From NCBI RefSeq assembly GCF_001511835.1, contig NZ_LN997848.1, positions 3,376,001 to 3,440,000 of the forward strand: DNA of 64,000 nucleotides. The letters are read 5' to 3'. This stretch comes from Magnetospirillum sp. XM-1. Lineage in GTDB: Bacteria; Pseudomonadota; Alphaproteobacteria; Rhodospirillales; Magnetospirillaceae. The notes beneath the pieces were generated by a model. It had not been told where the DNA came from. It was given only the letters and a program-made list of their open reading frames with translations, and did not search any database. Position numbers and translations under genes: made by a program. Positions 18,483-27,871 of this stretch are shown one piece after another; positions within the stretch are counted from its first letter, which is position 1, and each line of letters begins with the position of its first letter.

Positions 18483-19679
18483 TCAGACCCTTTCGATCAC
18501 GGCGGCCAGCCCGTGGCCGACGCCGATACAGAGCGAGACCACGGCATAGCGCCCGCCGGTCCGCTGCAGCTGCCGGGCGGCGGTGAGCGCCAGACGGGCG
18601 CCCGAACAGCCCAGCGGATGGCCGATGGCGATGGCCCCGCCATTGGGGTTGAGCCGCGAATCGTCGGCCGCCACGCCCAGCTGGGTGACGCAGCCCAGCA
18701 CCTGCACGGCGAAAGCCTCGTTGATCTCGATGAGATCGAGGTCCTTCAAGGACAGCTTGGCCCGCGCCAGGGCCTTGGTGATGGCCGGAACCGGCCCCAG
18801 GCCCATGACACGGGGCGGCACGCCGGCCGCAGCACCGGCGACGATGCGGGCGATGGGCGCAACACCCGCCTTCTCGCCCGCCGCGCGCGAGCCGATGAAC
18901 AGGGCCGCCGCGCCGTCATTGATGCCGGACGCATTGCCGGCGGTGACCACGCCGCCCTCGAACAGAGGCTTCAGCTTGGTCAGCGCCGCCAGATCGGTCT
19001 GGGGACGCGGATGCTCGTCCTCGGCCACCACAATGTCGCCCTTGCGGCCCACTATGGTGATGGGATGGATCTCGCCCTCGTAGAAGCCGTCGGCCTTGGC
19101 GCGCGCATACTTGGCCTGGGAGGCGGCGGCGAAGGCATCCGAGGCCTCACGCGTGAGATTCAGGTCGTGGGCGATGTTGTCGGCGGTCTCGGGCATGGAA
19201 TGGTTGCCAAAGCCCTTGATCACCCTGGGATTGGCGAAGCGCGCCCCGATGGTGGTGTCGAAGATCTTGGCGTCCCTGGACCAGGCGCTTTCGGCCTTGG
19301 CCAGCACGAAGGGGGCGCGGCTCATGCTTTCCACGCCGCCGGCGATGAACAGGTCGCCCTCATTGCAGGTCACCGAGCGAGCCGCGTCCAGCACGGCCGC
19401 CAGGCCCGAGGCGCACAGCCGGTTGACGGTCTGGCCCGCCACCTCGACGGGCAGGCCGGACAACAGCGCGGCGTGGCGGGCCACGTTGCGGCTGTCCTCA
19501 CCCGCCTGGTTGGTACAGCCGAGGATGACGTCCTCGACATCTTCCGGCTTGAAGGACGAGCGGGCCACCAGGGCGCGAATCACCTCGGCGGCGAGATCGT
19601 CGGGGCGCACCGGGGCGAGGCCGCCGGCATGGCGGCCGATGGGAGAACGCAGGCCGTCATAGATGTAGGCGTCGAGCAT
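18483..19679 (-). CDS. Thiolase, 3-oxoadipyl-CoA thiolase-like (PaaJ/PcaF family)
   Basis: A 398-residue thiolase cleaving a 3-oxoacyl-CoA with CoA. The nucleophilic cysteine is in VNRLCASGL (about C89), with GGVESMSRAPFV and NHSMPETADN characteristic of the PcaF/PaaJ group. INEAFA, NPNGGAIAIGHPLGCSGAR and the second active cysteine in SLCIGVGHG complete the site. Similarity to E. coli PaaJ is visible through the whole N-terminal third. Together with the adjacent PaaH- and PaaF-like genes it forms a beta-oxidation trio. A true 3-oxoadipyl-CoA role is inference, since no ring-opening genes are in the window. Confidence 0.92.
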   Translation of the reverse strand: MLDAYIYDGLRSPIGRHAGGLAPVRPDDLAAEVIRALVARSSFKPEDVEDVILGCTNQAGEDSRNVARHAALLSGLPVEVAGQTVNRLCASGLAAVLDAARSVTCNEGDLFIAGGVESMSRAPFVLAKAESAWSRDAKIFDTTIGARFANPRVIKGFGNHSMPETADNIAHDLNLTREASDAFAAASQAKYARAKADGFYEGEIHPITIVGRKGDIVVAEDEHPRPQTDLAALTKLKPLFEGGVVTAGNASGINDGAAALFIGSRAAGEKAGVAPIARIVAGAAAGVPPRVMGLGPVPAITKALARAKLSLKDLDLIEINEAFAVQVLGCVTQLGVAADDSRLNPNGGAIAIGHPLGCSGARLALTAARQLQRTGGRYAVVSLCIGVGHGLAAVIERV

Positions 19680-19682
19680 GGA

Positions 19683-21203
19683 TCAGGACTCCGAAGTCAA
19701 AAGGGAAACGCCCAGGGCGGCACGGCGCTTCAGCCAGAGCGAGGCGCGGTAGCGGGGATCGCCGGTGATGGCCAGCATGGTGTCGAGGATGGCCACCACC
19801 TTGTCGGCGCCGATGCGGTCGCCCCAGGACAGCGGCCCGGCGGGATAGCCGAGGCCCAGCGTCACCGCCTTGTCGATGTCCTCGGGGCTGGCGATGCGCT
19901 GCTGGGCGATGTCGCAGCCGATGTTGACGATGGTCGCCACCACCCGCTGCGCCACCAGACCGGGACTGTCCGAGACCACCGAGACGGCGACATTGTCGCT
20001 GGCCAGCAGGCCAAAGGCGCCGTCGCGGGTCGCCTGCGCCGTCACCGGGTTGGTCATGATGGTGCGGTGGCTGTCCAGCCCGAACAGCGGGTCGATGGCG
20101 ACAGTACGGGTGGCGTCCAGGCCGAGACGGACACAGGCACTGGTGCAGTCCTCGCCCAGCACGGGGATGAGGATCAGGGCCGACTTGGTCGGCTTCTTGC
20201 CCTTCTCCAGCTTGGCGCCCAGCCGGGTGACCAGGGCGGCGACGGCCAGCGAACCTTCACCGGGGGCCACCCAGACCGGGCCGTCCCAGGCGGCGGGAAC
20301 AGGCGGCGCCGGCGGCACCACCTGCTTGTCCGCCTCGTAGGCGTAGAAGCCGCGCCCCACCTTGCGGCCCAGCAGCCCGGCGGCGAGGCGCGAGCGGGTG
20401 ATGGGCGACGGCCGGTAGCGCGGCTCCTGGTAATACTGGTCGTAGATGCTTTCCATCACCGGGTGGGAGACGTCCAGCGCGGTGAGGTCCAGCAGCTCGA
20501 ACGGCCCCATGCGGAAGCCGGCAGCGCCCTTCAGGATGCGGTCGGCGGCAAACACGTCGGTCACCCCCTCGCCCACCAGCTTCAGCGCCTCGGTGCCATA
20601 GCCGCGCCCGGCGTGGTTGACGATGAAGCCGGGCGTGTCCTTGGCCTTGACGGGCGCATGCCCCATGCGCCTGGCCAGAGTGGTCAACGCCTCGACCACC
20701 CAGGGCGCCGTCATGACGCCATCGATGACCTCCACCACTTTCATCAGTGGAACGGGATTGAAGAAATGGAAGCCGCCCACCCGCTCAGGGTGCTTGCAGG
20801 CGGCCGCGATGGAGGTCACCGACAGCGACGAGGTATTGCTGGCGATCAGGCAGTCGGCGGAGACGATGGCCTCCAGCTCGTTCATCAGCGACTGCTTGAC
20901 CTTGATGTCTTCGATGATGGCCTCGACCACCACATGGGCAGGGGCCAGATCGGCGAGGCTTTCACCCAGCTTCAAACGACCGGTGGCGGCGGCGCAGGCA
21001 TCCGGCGTCAGCTTGCCCTTTTCGGCCAGCTTGGCCAGCATGGCGGCGACGGCGTCGCGGGCCTTGGCGGCGGCGCCGGGCTGCGCGTCAACCAGGATGA
21101 CGGTCACGCCGGAAGCCACGGCGATCTGGGCGATGCCCCGGCCCATGGTGCCGGTGCCGACTAGGCCGAGGATGAGGTCGGAACGGTTGGCGTCGAGGCT
21201 CAT
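19683..21203 (-). CDS. 3-hydroxyacyl-CoA dehydrogenase (PaaH-like)
   Basis: A 506-residue, two-part enzyme oxidising (S)-3-hydroxyacyl-CoA with NAD+. The Rossmann motif GTGTMGRGIA begins near residue 16. The catalytic region has NTSSLSVTSIA and HFFNPVPLMKVVEVI with the conserved His and Asn. The C-terminal half repeats the HCDH domain, giving the roughly 500-residue architecture of PaaH/PaaC and HbdA-like proteins. GTG at 21209 is in frame, but ATG at 21203 has GAGGGGAAG at better spacing and avoids overlap with the crotonase stop. The thiolase follows by 3 bases. Confidence 0.92.
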   Translation of the reverse strand: MSLDANRSDLILGLVGTGTMGRGIAQIAVASGVTVILVDAQPGAAAKARDAVAAMLAKLAEKGKLTPDACAAATGRLKLGESLADLAPAHVVVEAIIEDIKVKQSLMNELEAIVSADCLIASNTSSLSVTSIAAACKHPERVGGFHFFNPVPLMKVVEVIDGVMTAPWVVEALTTLARRMGHAPVKAKDTPGFIVNHAGRGYGTEALKLVGEGVTDVFAADRILKGAAGFRMGPFELLDLTALDVSHPVMESIYDQYYQEPRYRPSPITRSRLAAGLLGRKVGRGFYAYEADKQVVPPAPPVPAAWDGPVWVAPGEGSLAVAALVTRLGAKLEKGKKPTKSALILIPVLGEDCTSACVRLGLDATRTVAIDPLFGLDSHRTIMTNPVTAQATRDGAFGLLASDNVAVSVVSDSPGLVAQRVVATIVNIGCDIAQQRIASPEDIDKAVTLGLGYPAGPLSWGDRIGADKVVAILDTMLAITGDPRYRASLWLKRRAALGVSLLTSES

Positions 21204-21205
21204 GG

Positions 21206-21976
21206 TCACTTCCCCTCATAGGTGGGCTTGCGCTTCTCGATGAAGGCCTTCATGCCTTCCTTCTGATCGGCGCTGGCGAACAGCAGCTGGAAGGCCTTGC
21301 GCTCCAGCATCAGGGCGGTGTCGAGCGAGGCGTCCTGGCCGGCCAGCAGCACTTCCTTGATCTGGGCGATGGCGACGGGCGGCATGCGCGAGATGGTCTT
21401 GGCGATCTCCAAGGCCTTGTCCAGAACCTCGGAATCGGGCACCACCAGGCTGGCCAGGCCCATCTGCCCGGCCTCCACGCCGCTGATGGCCTGACCGGTC
21501 ATCACCATCAGCATGGCCTTGAACTTGCCCACCGCGCGGGTCAGGCGCTGGGTGCCGCCGGCGCCCGGCATGATGCCCACCTTGACCTCGGGCTGGGAGA
21601 AGCTGGCGTTCTCGCCCGCCACGATGATGTCGGCATGCATCACCAGCTCGCAGCCGCCGCCCCAGGCATAGCCATTCACGGCGGCGATCACCGGCTTGGG
21701 GCAACTGGCGATGGCCCGCCACAGCAGGTGGTTGTTGCGCTGCATCAGCTCGATGGCGCCTACCTCGGCCATGTCCTTGATGTCGGCCCCGGCGGCGAAG
21801 GCCTCCTGGTTGCCGGTCATGACGATGGCGCGAATGGCGGGGTCGGCACCCAGTTCCGTCAGGTGCCCGGCCAACTGACGCCGCACTTCGCCGTTGAGCG
21901 CGTTCTTGGCCTCGGGCCGGTTGATTCGCAGCAAGGCCACGGAATCAAAGGGTTTTTCCAGGAGCACTTCGGTCAT
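21206..21976 (-). CDS. Enoyl-CoA hydratase (PaaF-like)
   Basis: A 256-residue crotonase. Motifs are FAAGADIKDMAE, NGYAWGGGCELVMHADIIVA and SQPEVKVGIMPGAGGTQRLTRAVGK, with the catalytic glutamates retained. The alignment to PaaF runs the full length, including NRPEAKNALN near the start. It hydrates a 2-enoyl-CoA. The start is ATG at 21976, with TTGAGGAACG as ribosome site; the TTG further upstream has none. It is the first gene of the minus-strand unit and is divergent from the IclR gene across 133 bases, suggesting IclR control of both directions. Confidence 0.92.
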   Translation of the reverse strand: MTEVLLEKPFDSVALLRINRPEAKNALNGEVRRQLAGHLTELGADPAIRAIVMTGNQEAFAAGADIKDMAEVGAIELMQRNNHLLWRAIASCPKPVIAAVNGYAWGGGCELVMHADIIVAGENASFSQPEVKVGIMPGAGGTQRLTRAVGKFKAMLMVMTGQAISGVEAGQMGLASLVVPDSEVLDKALEIAKTISRMPPVAIAQIKEVLLAGQDASLDTALMLERKAFQLLFASADQKEGMKAFIEKRKPTYEGK

Positions 21977-22109
21977 GACGTTCCTCAATTTCGCTGTGCG
22001 GAATTCGATTTCACATTTTGTTGACGCCAGAGCCTAAGTCGTGATTTGGTCCCTTGGCAAACAAAATCATGCCCCCCAATCGCAATGGAGGGGTCCGGGA
22101 GATGAAGCC

Positions 22110-22907
22110 TTGACGGAATCCGAGGAAAGCGGCGGCGAGGAAACCCATGACCGCCAGTTCGTGGTGGCGCTGTCGCGCGGCCTGGACGTTCTGCGCTGCT
22201 TTCGCGCCAACGACGCCATGCTGGGCAACCAGGAGATCGCGTCGCGCACCGGACTGCCCAAGCCGACGGTGTCGCGGCTGACCTATACGCTGACCAAGCT
22301 GGGCTACCTCAGCTATATCGAGCGCTACGCCAAGTACCAGTTGGGCACCGCCGTCCTGTCGCTGGGCTACACCGCGCTGGCCAGCATGGACATCCGCCAC
22401 GTGGCCCGCCCGCTGATGCAGGAACTGGCCGATTATTCCGACGTGGCGGTGTCGCTGGGCAGCGGCGACCAGACCAGCATGATCTACATCGAATCCTGCC
22501 GGGGCAAAGGGGCGCTGACCATCAGGCTGTCGGTGGGCTCGCGCATTCCGGTGGCGACCACCGCCATGGGCCGCGCCTATCTGGCCGCATTGCCCGAGGC
22601 CGAGCGCAACGCCGTCCTCGATCAGGTCCGGAAGCGCCACCCCGACGACTGGCCGCGCATCAAGCTGGGCCTTGAGCGGGCGTTGCGCGAATACACCCAA
22701 CGCGGCTTCACCATGTCGGTGGGCGACTGGCAGTCGGACGTCCACGCCGTGGGCGTGGCGCTGACCAATCCCGCCACCGGCGCGGTGATGGCGCTGAACT
22801 GCGGCGGCGCGGCCTTTCTGCTGTCGCGCGAGCGCCTGGAAGACGACCTCGGCCCCCGCCTGGTGGCGGTGGCCCGCAAGATCGAGGCGGCGCTGGGACG
22901 CCGCTGA
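22110..22907 (+). CDS. IclR family transcriptional regulator
   Basis: A 265-residue regulator. The winged helix-turn-helix is FVVALSRGLDVLRCFRANDA, LGNQEIASRTGLPKPTVSRL, TYTLTKLGYL. The C-terminal effector domain includes DVAVSLGSGDQTSMIYIE and PVATTAMGRAYLA, as in IclR/PcaR/PobR-type regulators that sense small organic acids. The start is TTG at 22110 with GGGAGATGAAG before it; a GTG at 22041 lacks any ribosome site. It heads the plus-strand catabolic/transport operon and is divergent from the PaaF-like unit, so it is the obvious local regulator of both (inference). Confidence 0.9.
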   Translation: MTESEESGGEETHDRQFVVALSRGLDVLRCFRANDAMLGNQEIASRTGLPKPTVSRLTYTLTKLGYLSYIERYAKYQLGTAVLSLGYTALASMDIRHVARPLMQELADYSDVAVSLGSGDQTSMIYIESCRGKGALTIRLSVGSRIPVATTAMGRAYLAALPEAERNAVLDQVRKRHPDDWPRIKLGLERALREYTQRGFTMSVGDWQSDVHAVGVALTNPATGAVMALNCGGAAFLLSRERLEDDLGPRLVAVARKIEAALGRR

Positions 22908-22940
22908 CCCTTTACCCTTATCTGACGGGACGAGACCGAC

Positions 22941-24092
22941 ATGATCCGTGACCAGGAAATCCTGAACCAGCTGCTCGATACCCTTTCGCGCTTCGTGCGC
23001 GAGCGTCTGGTGCCCAACGAGGAGCGCATCGCCGAGGACGACGCCCTCCCCCCCGAGATCATCGCCGAGATGAAGGAGCTGGGCCTGTTCGGCCTGTCCA
23101 TCCCCGAGGAATACGGCGGCCTGGGCCTGACCATGGAGGAAGAGGTGCTGTGCGCCTTCGAGATCGGCCAGACCAGCCCGGCCTTCCGCTCCATCTTCGG
23201 CACCAATAACGGCATCGGCTCCCAGGGCATCATCATCGACGGCACCGAGGAGCAGAAGCGGAAGTACCTGCCCCGCCTGGCCACCGGCGAGCTGATCGCC
23301 TCGTTTGCGCTGACCGAGCCCAATGCCGGATCGGACGCCGCCTCGCTTCGCACCACGGCCCGCAAGGACGGCGACCATTACGTCATCAACGGGACCAAGC
23401 GCTTCATCACCAATGCGCCGGAAGCCTCGATCTTCACCCTGATGGCCCGGACCAATCCGTCCGACAAGGGCGCCGGCGGCATCACCGCCTTCATCGTCGA
23501 CGCCGATTCCCCCGGCCTGTCCTTGGGCAAGATCGACAAGAAGATGGGCCAGAAGGGCGCGCATACCTGCGACGTGATCCTGGAAGACGTCCGCGTGCCC
23601 GCCGCCAACATCATCGGAGGCAAGGAGGGCCAGGGCTTCAAGACCGCCATGAAGGTGCTCGACCGTGGCCGGCTGCACATCTCGGCCACCTGCGTCGGCG
23701 TGTCGGAACGCCTGATCCGTGACACCGTCAAATACGCCGCCGAGCGCGTCCAGTTCGGCAAGCCCATCGGCGAGTTCCAGCTGGTCCAGGCCATGCTGGC
23801 CGATTCGAAGACCGAGGCCTACGCCGCGCGCTGCATGGTGCTGGACGCGGCCCGTAAGAAGGACGAGGGCCTGAACGTCTCGACGGAAGCCGCCTGCTGC
23901 AAGATGTTCGCGTCCGAGGCGGTGGGCCGCATCGCCGACCGCGCCGTGCAGGTCCATGGCGGGGCCGGATACATCGCCGATTACGGCATCGAGCGGTTCT
24001 ACCGCGACGTCCGCCTGTTCCGCATCTACGAGGGCACCACCCAGATCCAGCAGCTGGTCATCGCGCGCAACATGCTGAAGGACATCGCCTGA
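22941..24092 (+). CDS. Acyl-CoA dehydrogenase
   Basis: A 383-residue ACAD of standard length. FAD/acyl-CoA motifs are FALTEPNAGSDAASLRTTA, VINGTKRFITNA, ERVQFGKPIGEFQLVQAM, VHGGAGYIADYGIERFYRD and the terminal LFRIYEGTTQIQQLVIARNM with the usual position of the catalytic glutamate. It is closer to ordinary short/medium-chain enzymes than the paralogue at 11503-12687. It follows the IclR gene by 33 bases and its stop shares one base with the ligase start, so uptake, CoA activation and oxidation genes are co-expressed. Confidence 0.93.
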   Translation: MIRDQEILNQLLDTLSRFVRERLVPNEERIAEDDALPPEIIAEMKELGLFGLSIPEEYGGLGLTMEEEVLCAFEIGQTSPAFRSIFGTNNGIGSQGIIIDGTEEQKRKYLPRLATGELIASFALTEPNAGSDAASLRTTARKDGDHYVINGTKRFITNAPEASIFTLMARTNPSDKGAGGITAFIVDADSPGLSLGKIDKKMGQKGAHTCDVILEDVRVPAANIIGGKEGQGFKTAMKVLDRGRLHISATCVGVSERLIRDTVKYAAERVQFGKPIGEFQLVQAMLADSKTEAYAARCMVLDAARKKDEGLNVSTEAACCKMFASEAVGRIADRAVQVHGGAGYIADYGIERFYRDVRLFRIYEGTTQIQQLVIARNMLKDIA

Positions 24093-25645
24093 TGCGGGCT
24101 GTCGCCGACATCCTGGCCGACCTGCCGCCGCGCCTGTCGCAACTGGCACGGCAATGGCAGCGGCGGACCCCCGACGCCCCCGCCATGCTCCAGGGCGACA
24201 TCCGCTGGACCTATGCCCAGCTGGGCGAGGCCATGGACGAGGCCGTGGCCCTGTTGAAGGAGCTGGAGGTGCGTCCCGGCGACCGGCTGATGCTGGTGGG
24301 CGAGAACAGCCTGCTGCTGGTCGCCCTGATCCTGGCGGCGGGCGAAATGGATGCCTGGGCGGCGATCATCAACGCCCGGCTGTCCGAGCGCGAGATCGAC
24401 ACCATCCGTGACCATTGCGGTGCGCGCCGGGTGATCTACACCACCGACGTCTCGGCCGAGGCCACCTTGCACGCAAGGCGGCACGGGGCGGGGCTGCGCT
24501 CGCTTCCCCGGCTCGGCAGCTTCGCCGTGGGACCGCTCAACCACAGCTGTAGTTCAGAGCCCGTCGAGCCCGGCAACGGCCAGGTGGCGGCGCTGATCTA
24601 CACCTCGGGCACCACCGGCACGCCCAAGGGCGTCATGCTCACCCACCGCAACATCATGTTCATCGGCGCGGTGTCGGGGGGGCTGCGCGACATCGGCCCC
24701 GGTGACGTGGCCTATGGCGTGCTGCCCATGTCCCACGTGTTCGGACTGGCCTCGGTGCTGGTGGGTACGCTTTATGGCGGCGCCTGCCTGCATGTGGCGC
24801 CCCGTTTCGCCCCCGCCCAGGTGCTGGCCGACCTGAAGGCCGGGCTGACCATGTGGAACGGCGTGCCGGCCATGTTCGCCAAGTTCCTCGAGCATATCCG
24901 CCTCACCGGCGCATCGGTCGAAGCCCCCGCCTTACGCTTCCTGTCGGCGGGCGGCTCGCCGCTGGACCCCGCCATCAAGGCGGAGACCGAAGCGGTGTTC
25001 GGCCGCGTGCTGAACAACGGCTACGGCTTGACCGAATCGGCGCCCACCATCTGCCAGACCCGCCTGGACGCGCCGAGGAGCGATTGCTCGGTGGGTCATG
25101 CCCTGCCGGGCGTCGAGGTGCGCATCGTCGGGCCTGACGGCAAGGACGTCCCCGACGGCCAGGTGGGCGAGCTGTGGTGCCGGGGCCCCGGCACCATGAA
25201 GGGCTATTACCGCGCCCCCGAAATGACCGCCGAGGTGATCGACGGCCAAGGCTGGCTCAATACCGGCGACTTCGCCCGGCGCGATCCGGACGGGGCGCTG
25301 TTCATCGTCGGACGCGCCAAGGAGCTGATCATCCGCTCGGGCTTCAACGTCTATCCGGCGGAAGTGGAGGCGGTGTTCAACGCCCATCCCCTGGTCACCC
25401 ATTCCGCCGTGGTCGGCCGCCCGGCCGCCGACGGCAACGAGGAGGTGGTGGCCTTCGTCCAGGTGGCGCCGGGCACCGACCTTGCCGTCGCTGAATTGAC
25501 CGAGTGGGCCGCCGCCCGCCTGGCGCCCTACAAGCGCCCCGGCGAAGTGGTGGTGGTCGGCCACCTGCCCGCCGGAGCGACGGGAAAAATTCTGAAAAAC
25601 CGCCTCGCCGAGGCGGCAAGAAACCACGCCTACGACAATCTTTAA
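24092..25645 (+). CDS. AMP-dependent acyl-CoA ligase
   Basis: A 517-residue class I adenylate-forming enzyme that activates a carboxylic acid to its CoA thioester. Motifs are YTSGTTGTPKGVMLTH (P-loop), GYGLTES (A5), TGDFARRDPDGALFIVGRAK with ELIIRSGFNVYPAEVE (A7-A8) and the C-terminal catalytic lysine in GATGKILKN. The substrate pocket is not diagnostic; benzoate, long-chain and alicyclic acid ligases share these motifs. It lies directly before a LIV-type importer, so its substrate is likely what that importer brings in (inference). Confidence 0.92.
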   Translation: MRAVADILADLPPRLSQLARQWQRRTPDAPAMLQGDIRWTYAQLGEAMDEAVALLKELEVRPGDRLMLVGENSLLLVALILAAGEMDAWAAIINARLSEREIDTIRDHCGARRVIYTTDVSAEATLHARRHGAGLRSLPRLGSFAVGPLNHSCSSEPVEPGNGQVAALIYTSGTTGTPKGVMLTHRNIMFIGAVSGGLRDIGPGDVAYGVLPMSHVFGLASVLVGTLYGGACLHVAPRFAPAQVLADLKAGLTMWNGVPAMFAKFLEHIRLTGASVEAPALRFLSAGGSPLDPAIKAETEAVFGRVLNNGYGLTESAPTICQTRLDAPRSDCSVGHALPGVEVRIVGPDGKDVPDGQVGELWCRGPGTMKGYYRAPEMTAEVIDGQGWLNTGDFARRDPDGALFIVGRAKELIIRSGFNVYPAEVEAVFNAHPLVTHSAVVGRPAADGNEEVVAFVQVAPGTDLAVAELTEWAAARLAPYKRPGEVVVVGHLPAGATGKILKNRLAEAARNHAYDNL

Positions 25646-25665
25646 AAACGTTGGGAGGAAGCAAA

Positions 25666-26832
25666 ATGTCCAAGAGCAAGCTCTGTGTTTCGGCCCTGGC
25701 CCTGTCCGTGATGCTGGGCTTTGCCCCGGCCAAGGCGGCCGAGTTCAAGATCGGCGCCGAGATCCCGCTGTCGGGCAATCTTGCCCGCGTCGGCACCGCC
25801 ATGAACGAGGGCATCCAGGTGGCCGCCGAGATGTTCAACAAAAAGAACGGCAAGCATACGGTGAAGATCCTCACCGTGGACGACGAATCCTCGCCGGCCA
25901 AGGCGGTGGGCGCCGTCGAGAAGCTGGCCGCCGACGGGGTGGTGGCCTATACCGGCGGCTACGGCTCCAACATCATCGGCCCGGCCTCGGAAGCCGCCGA
26001 GAAGCTGGGCAAGGTCTACATCACCTCGGGCGGCGTCGCCACCGAGCTGACCAAGCGCAACCTCAAGACCTTCTTCCGCATCAACAGCTCGGAAGGCTAT
26101 GCCCGCGCCCTGATGGGCATGTTCAACGAGGTGGGCGTGAAATCGGTGGCGGTGGTCTATTCCACCAAGGAAGCCACCGAGGAAGTGGCCAAGATGCTGC
26201 AGACCGGCCTCTCGCCCAAGGGCGTCAAGGTCACCATGCACGCCTTCGACCCGGCCACCAACGACTTCAAGCCGATCGTCCACAAGATCAAGCTGCAGGA
26301 CCGCCCCGACGCCATCGCCATGATCGGCTACGAGAACGACTATGTGGGCATCCTGCGCGCCGCCAAGGTGTTGAAGCCCGAGATCAAGACCATCGCCGGC
26401 GTGTGGTCCCTCGCCACCTCCAAGATGGCCGCCGAGTTCCCCGATCTGATGGAGAACGTGTCGGGCACCTCGACGCTGTCCTATCCGGCCGAGTTCACCA
26501 CGCCGGAAGCCAAGGAATTCGCCGAGACCTACCAGAAGATGTTCAACAAGGCACCCGATTACCTGGGCATCTTCGGCTATGTGCAGTCCAAGCTGCTGTT
26601 CGAGGCGGTGGCGCGCGCCGCCGACGCCGGCACGGTGGACAAGGGCGGCATCGCCACGGAGATGCGCAAGACCCAGGCCGACACGGTGATCGGCAAGGTC
26701 CGCTTCGACGAGGCCGGCGACAACCCGGAATTCACCCACCGCATGGGCCAGCACCAGGGCGGCAAGGTGGTTCTGGTCTGGCCCGCCGACGCCGCCACCG
26801 GCAAGGTCAAGTATCCGGCCGTGCCGTGGTGA
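25666..26832 (+). CDS. livK: LIV-type ABC transporter substrate-binding protein
   Basis: A 388-residue periplasmic binding protein of the Leu/Ile/Val family. A Sec signal peptide (KLCVSALALSVMLGFAPAKA) precedes EFKIGAEIPLSGNLARVG, the typical first strand. YTGGYGSNIIGPASEAAEKLG and the later FDPATNDFKPIVHKIK continue the two-lobe fold. ATG at 25666 has a GGGAGGAAGC ribosome site; the longer open frame upstream is inside the ligase gene. Family members bind amino acids but also aromatic acids, so livK names the type only. A palindromic repeat separates it from the permease genes. Confidence 0.9.
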   Translation: MSKSKLCVSALALSVMLGFAPAKAAEFKIGAEIPLSGNLARVGTAMNEGIQVAAEMFNKKNGKHTVKILTVDDESSPAKAVGAVEKLAADGVVAYTGGYGSNIIGPASEAAEKLGKVYITSGGVATELTKRNLKTFFRINSSEGYARALMGMFNEVGVKSVAVVYSTKEATEEVAKMLQTGLSPKGVKVTMHAFDPATNDFKPIVHKIKLQDRPDAIAMIGYENDYVGILRAAKVLKPEIKTIAGVWSLATSKMAAEFPDLMENVSGTSTLSYPAEFTTPEAKEFAETYQKMFNKAPDYLGIFGYVQSKLLFEAVARAADAGTVDKGGIATEMRKTQADTVIGKVRFDEAGDNPEFTHRMGQHQGGKVVLVWPADAATGKVKYPAVPW

Positions 26833-26850
26833 CACCCGTTGTGACCTCCC

Positions 26851-26952
26851 CGTCATGCCCGGACTTGTTCCGGGCATCCACGCCGGGCCGCTCCCGATAC
26901 CATGGGAAAAACGGCCCCTCGTGGATCACCGGGTCAAGCCCGGTGATGACGG
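26851..26952. repeat. Palindromic intergenic repeat between livK and livH
   Basis: Arms CGTCATGCCCGGACTTGTTC (left) and GTCAAGCCCGGTGATGACG (right) form a long imperfect hairpin. The ends are related to the 81-bp repeats at 7621 and 16196, but the sequence differs and is about 102 bp long. It begins 18 bases after the livK stop. Confidence 0.65.
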
Positions 26953-26991
26953 GAACAGGATTGCCTCTCTTCCGTTCCAGGGCCGAACTCC

Positions 26992-27867
26992 ATGCTTGAG
27001 CTAACCCTTCAATCCCTGTTCTCCGGACTGCTGTCGGGGGCGTATTACGCCCTGATCGCGCTGGGGCTGGCGCTGGTGTTCGGCACCATGCGGGTCATCA
27101 ACCTCGCCCATGGCGAGCTGGTGCTGCTGGGCGCCTATATCAGCTACACCGCCGAGGAGAAGCTGGGACTCGATCCCCTGGCCTCGCTGCCCCTGGCACT
27201 GGCCGTGGTGGTGGCCACCGCCATGGCGGTCTATTACCTGGTCAGCCTGATAAGCAAGGACCGCGAGCTGAACTCGCTGATCCTCACCTTCGGCATCGGG
27301 GTGATCCTCACCAACGCGGTGCTGATGATCTGGTCGGCGGACATCCATTCCGCCACCACGCCCTGGTACCACGACGCCGTCATTCCCTTCGACATCCTGT
27401 TCGCCATGCAGGCCGAACTGGTGTTCGCCGGAATCGGCATCGCCCTGGTGGGCGCGGTATGGTGGTGGCTGGAAAAAAGCTGGTATGGCAGGGCGTTACG
27501 CGCCGTTGCTTCCAACCGCGACGCCGCCAAGCTGATGGGTGTCAACCCGCAATTGACGGAGGTGCTGTCCTTCGCGGTGTCGGGCCTGCTGGCCACGGTG
27601 GCGGGCATCGCCATCTACACCGCCAAGGTGATCCAGCCGTCGCTGGGCCATCACCTGACGGTGAAGGCCTTCATCATCACCGTGCTGGCCGGCATGGGCT
27701 CGGTGCCCGGCGTGCTGCTGGGCGCGGTGCTGCTGGGCGTGGTGGAAAGCCTGACCGTCACCATGGCGTCGTCGGCATTGCAGGAACTGGCCGGCATGGT
27801 GCTGTTCCTGGTGGTGCTGCTGTTGATGCCGTCCGGCCTGTTCGGCCGCGCCAAGCGGAGGGGCTGA
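26992..27867 (+). CDS. livH: LIV-type ABC transporter permease LivH
   Basis: A 291-residue inner-membrane permease with about eight hydrophobic helices. Landmarks are LLSGAYYALIALGLALVFGTMRVINLAHGELVLLGAY near the N-terminus and the cytoplasmic coupling segment RAVASNRDAAKLMGVN, followed by HHLTVKAFIITVLAGMGSVPG. It pairs with LivM to form the channel. livM starts 4 bases after its stop. Confidence 0.93.
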   Translation: MLELTLQSLFSGLLSGAYYALIALGLALVFGTMRVINLAHGELVLLGAYISYTAEEKLGLDPLASLPLALAVVVATAMAVYYLVSLISKDRELNSLILTFGIGVILTNAVLMIWSADIHSATTPWYHDAVIPFDILFAMQAELVFAGIGIALVGAVWWWLEKSWYGRALRAVASNRDAAKLMGVNPQLTEVLSFAVSGLLATVAGIAIYTAKVIQPSLGHHLTVKAFIITVLAGMGSVPGVLLGAVLLGVVESLTVTMASSALQELAGMVLFLVVLLLMPSGLFGRAKRRG

Positions 27868-27871
27868 GACC

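Noticed and set aside
21990..22070. Possible IclR operator (TGTGCGG...TTTCACA and distant ATTTTGTT/AACAAAAT arms)
   Set aside because: Symmetry is limited to a few bases or the arms are 37 bases apart; too weak to list as a site.
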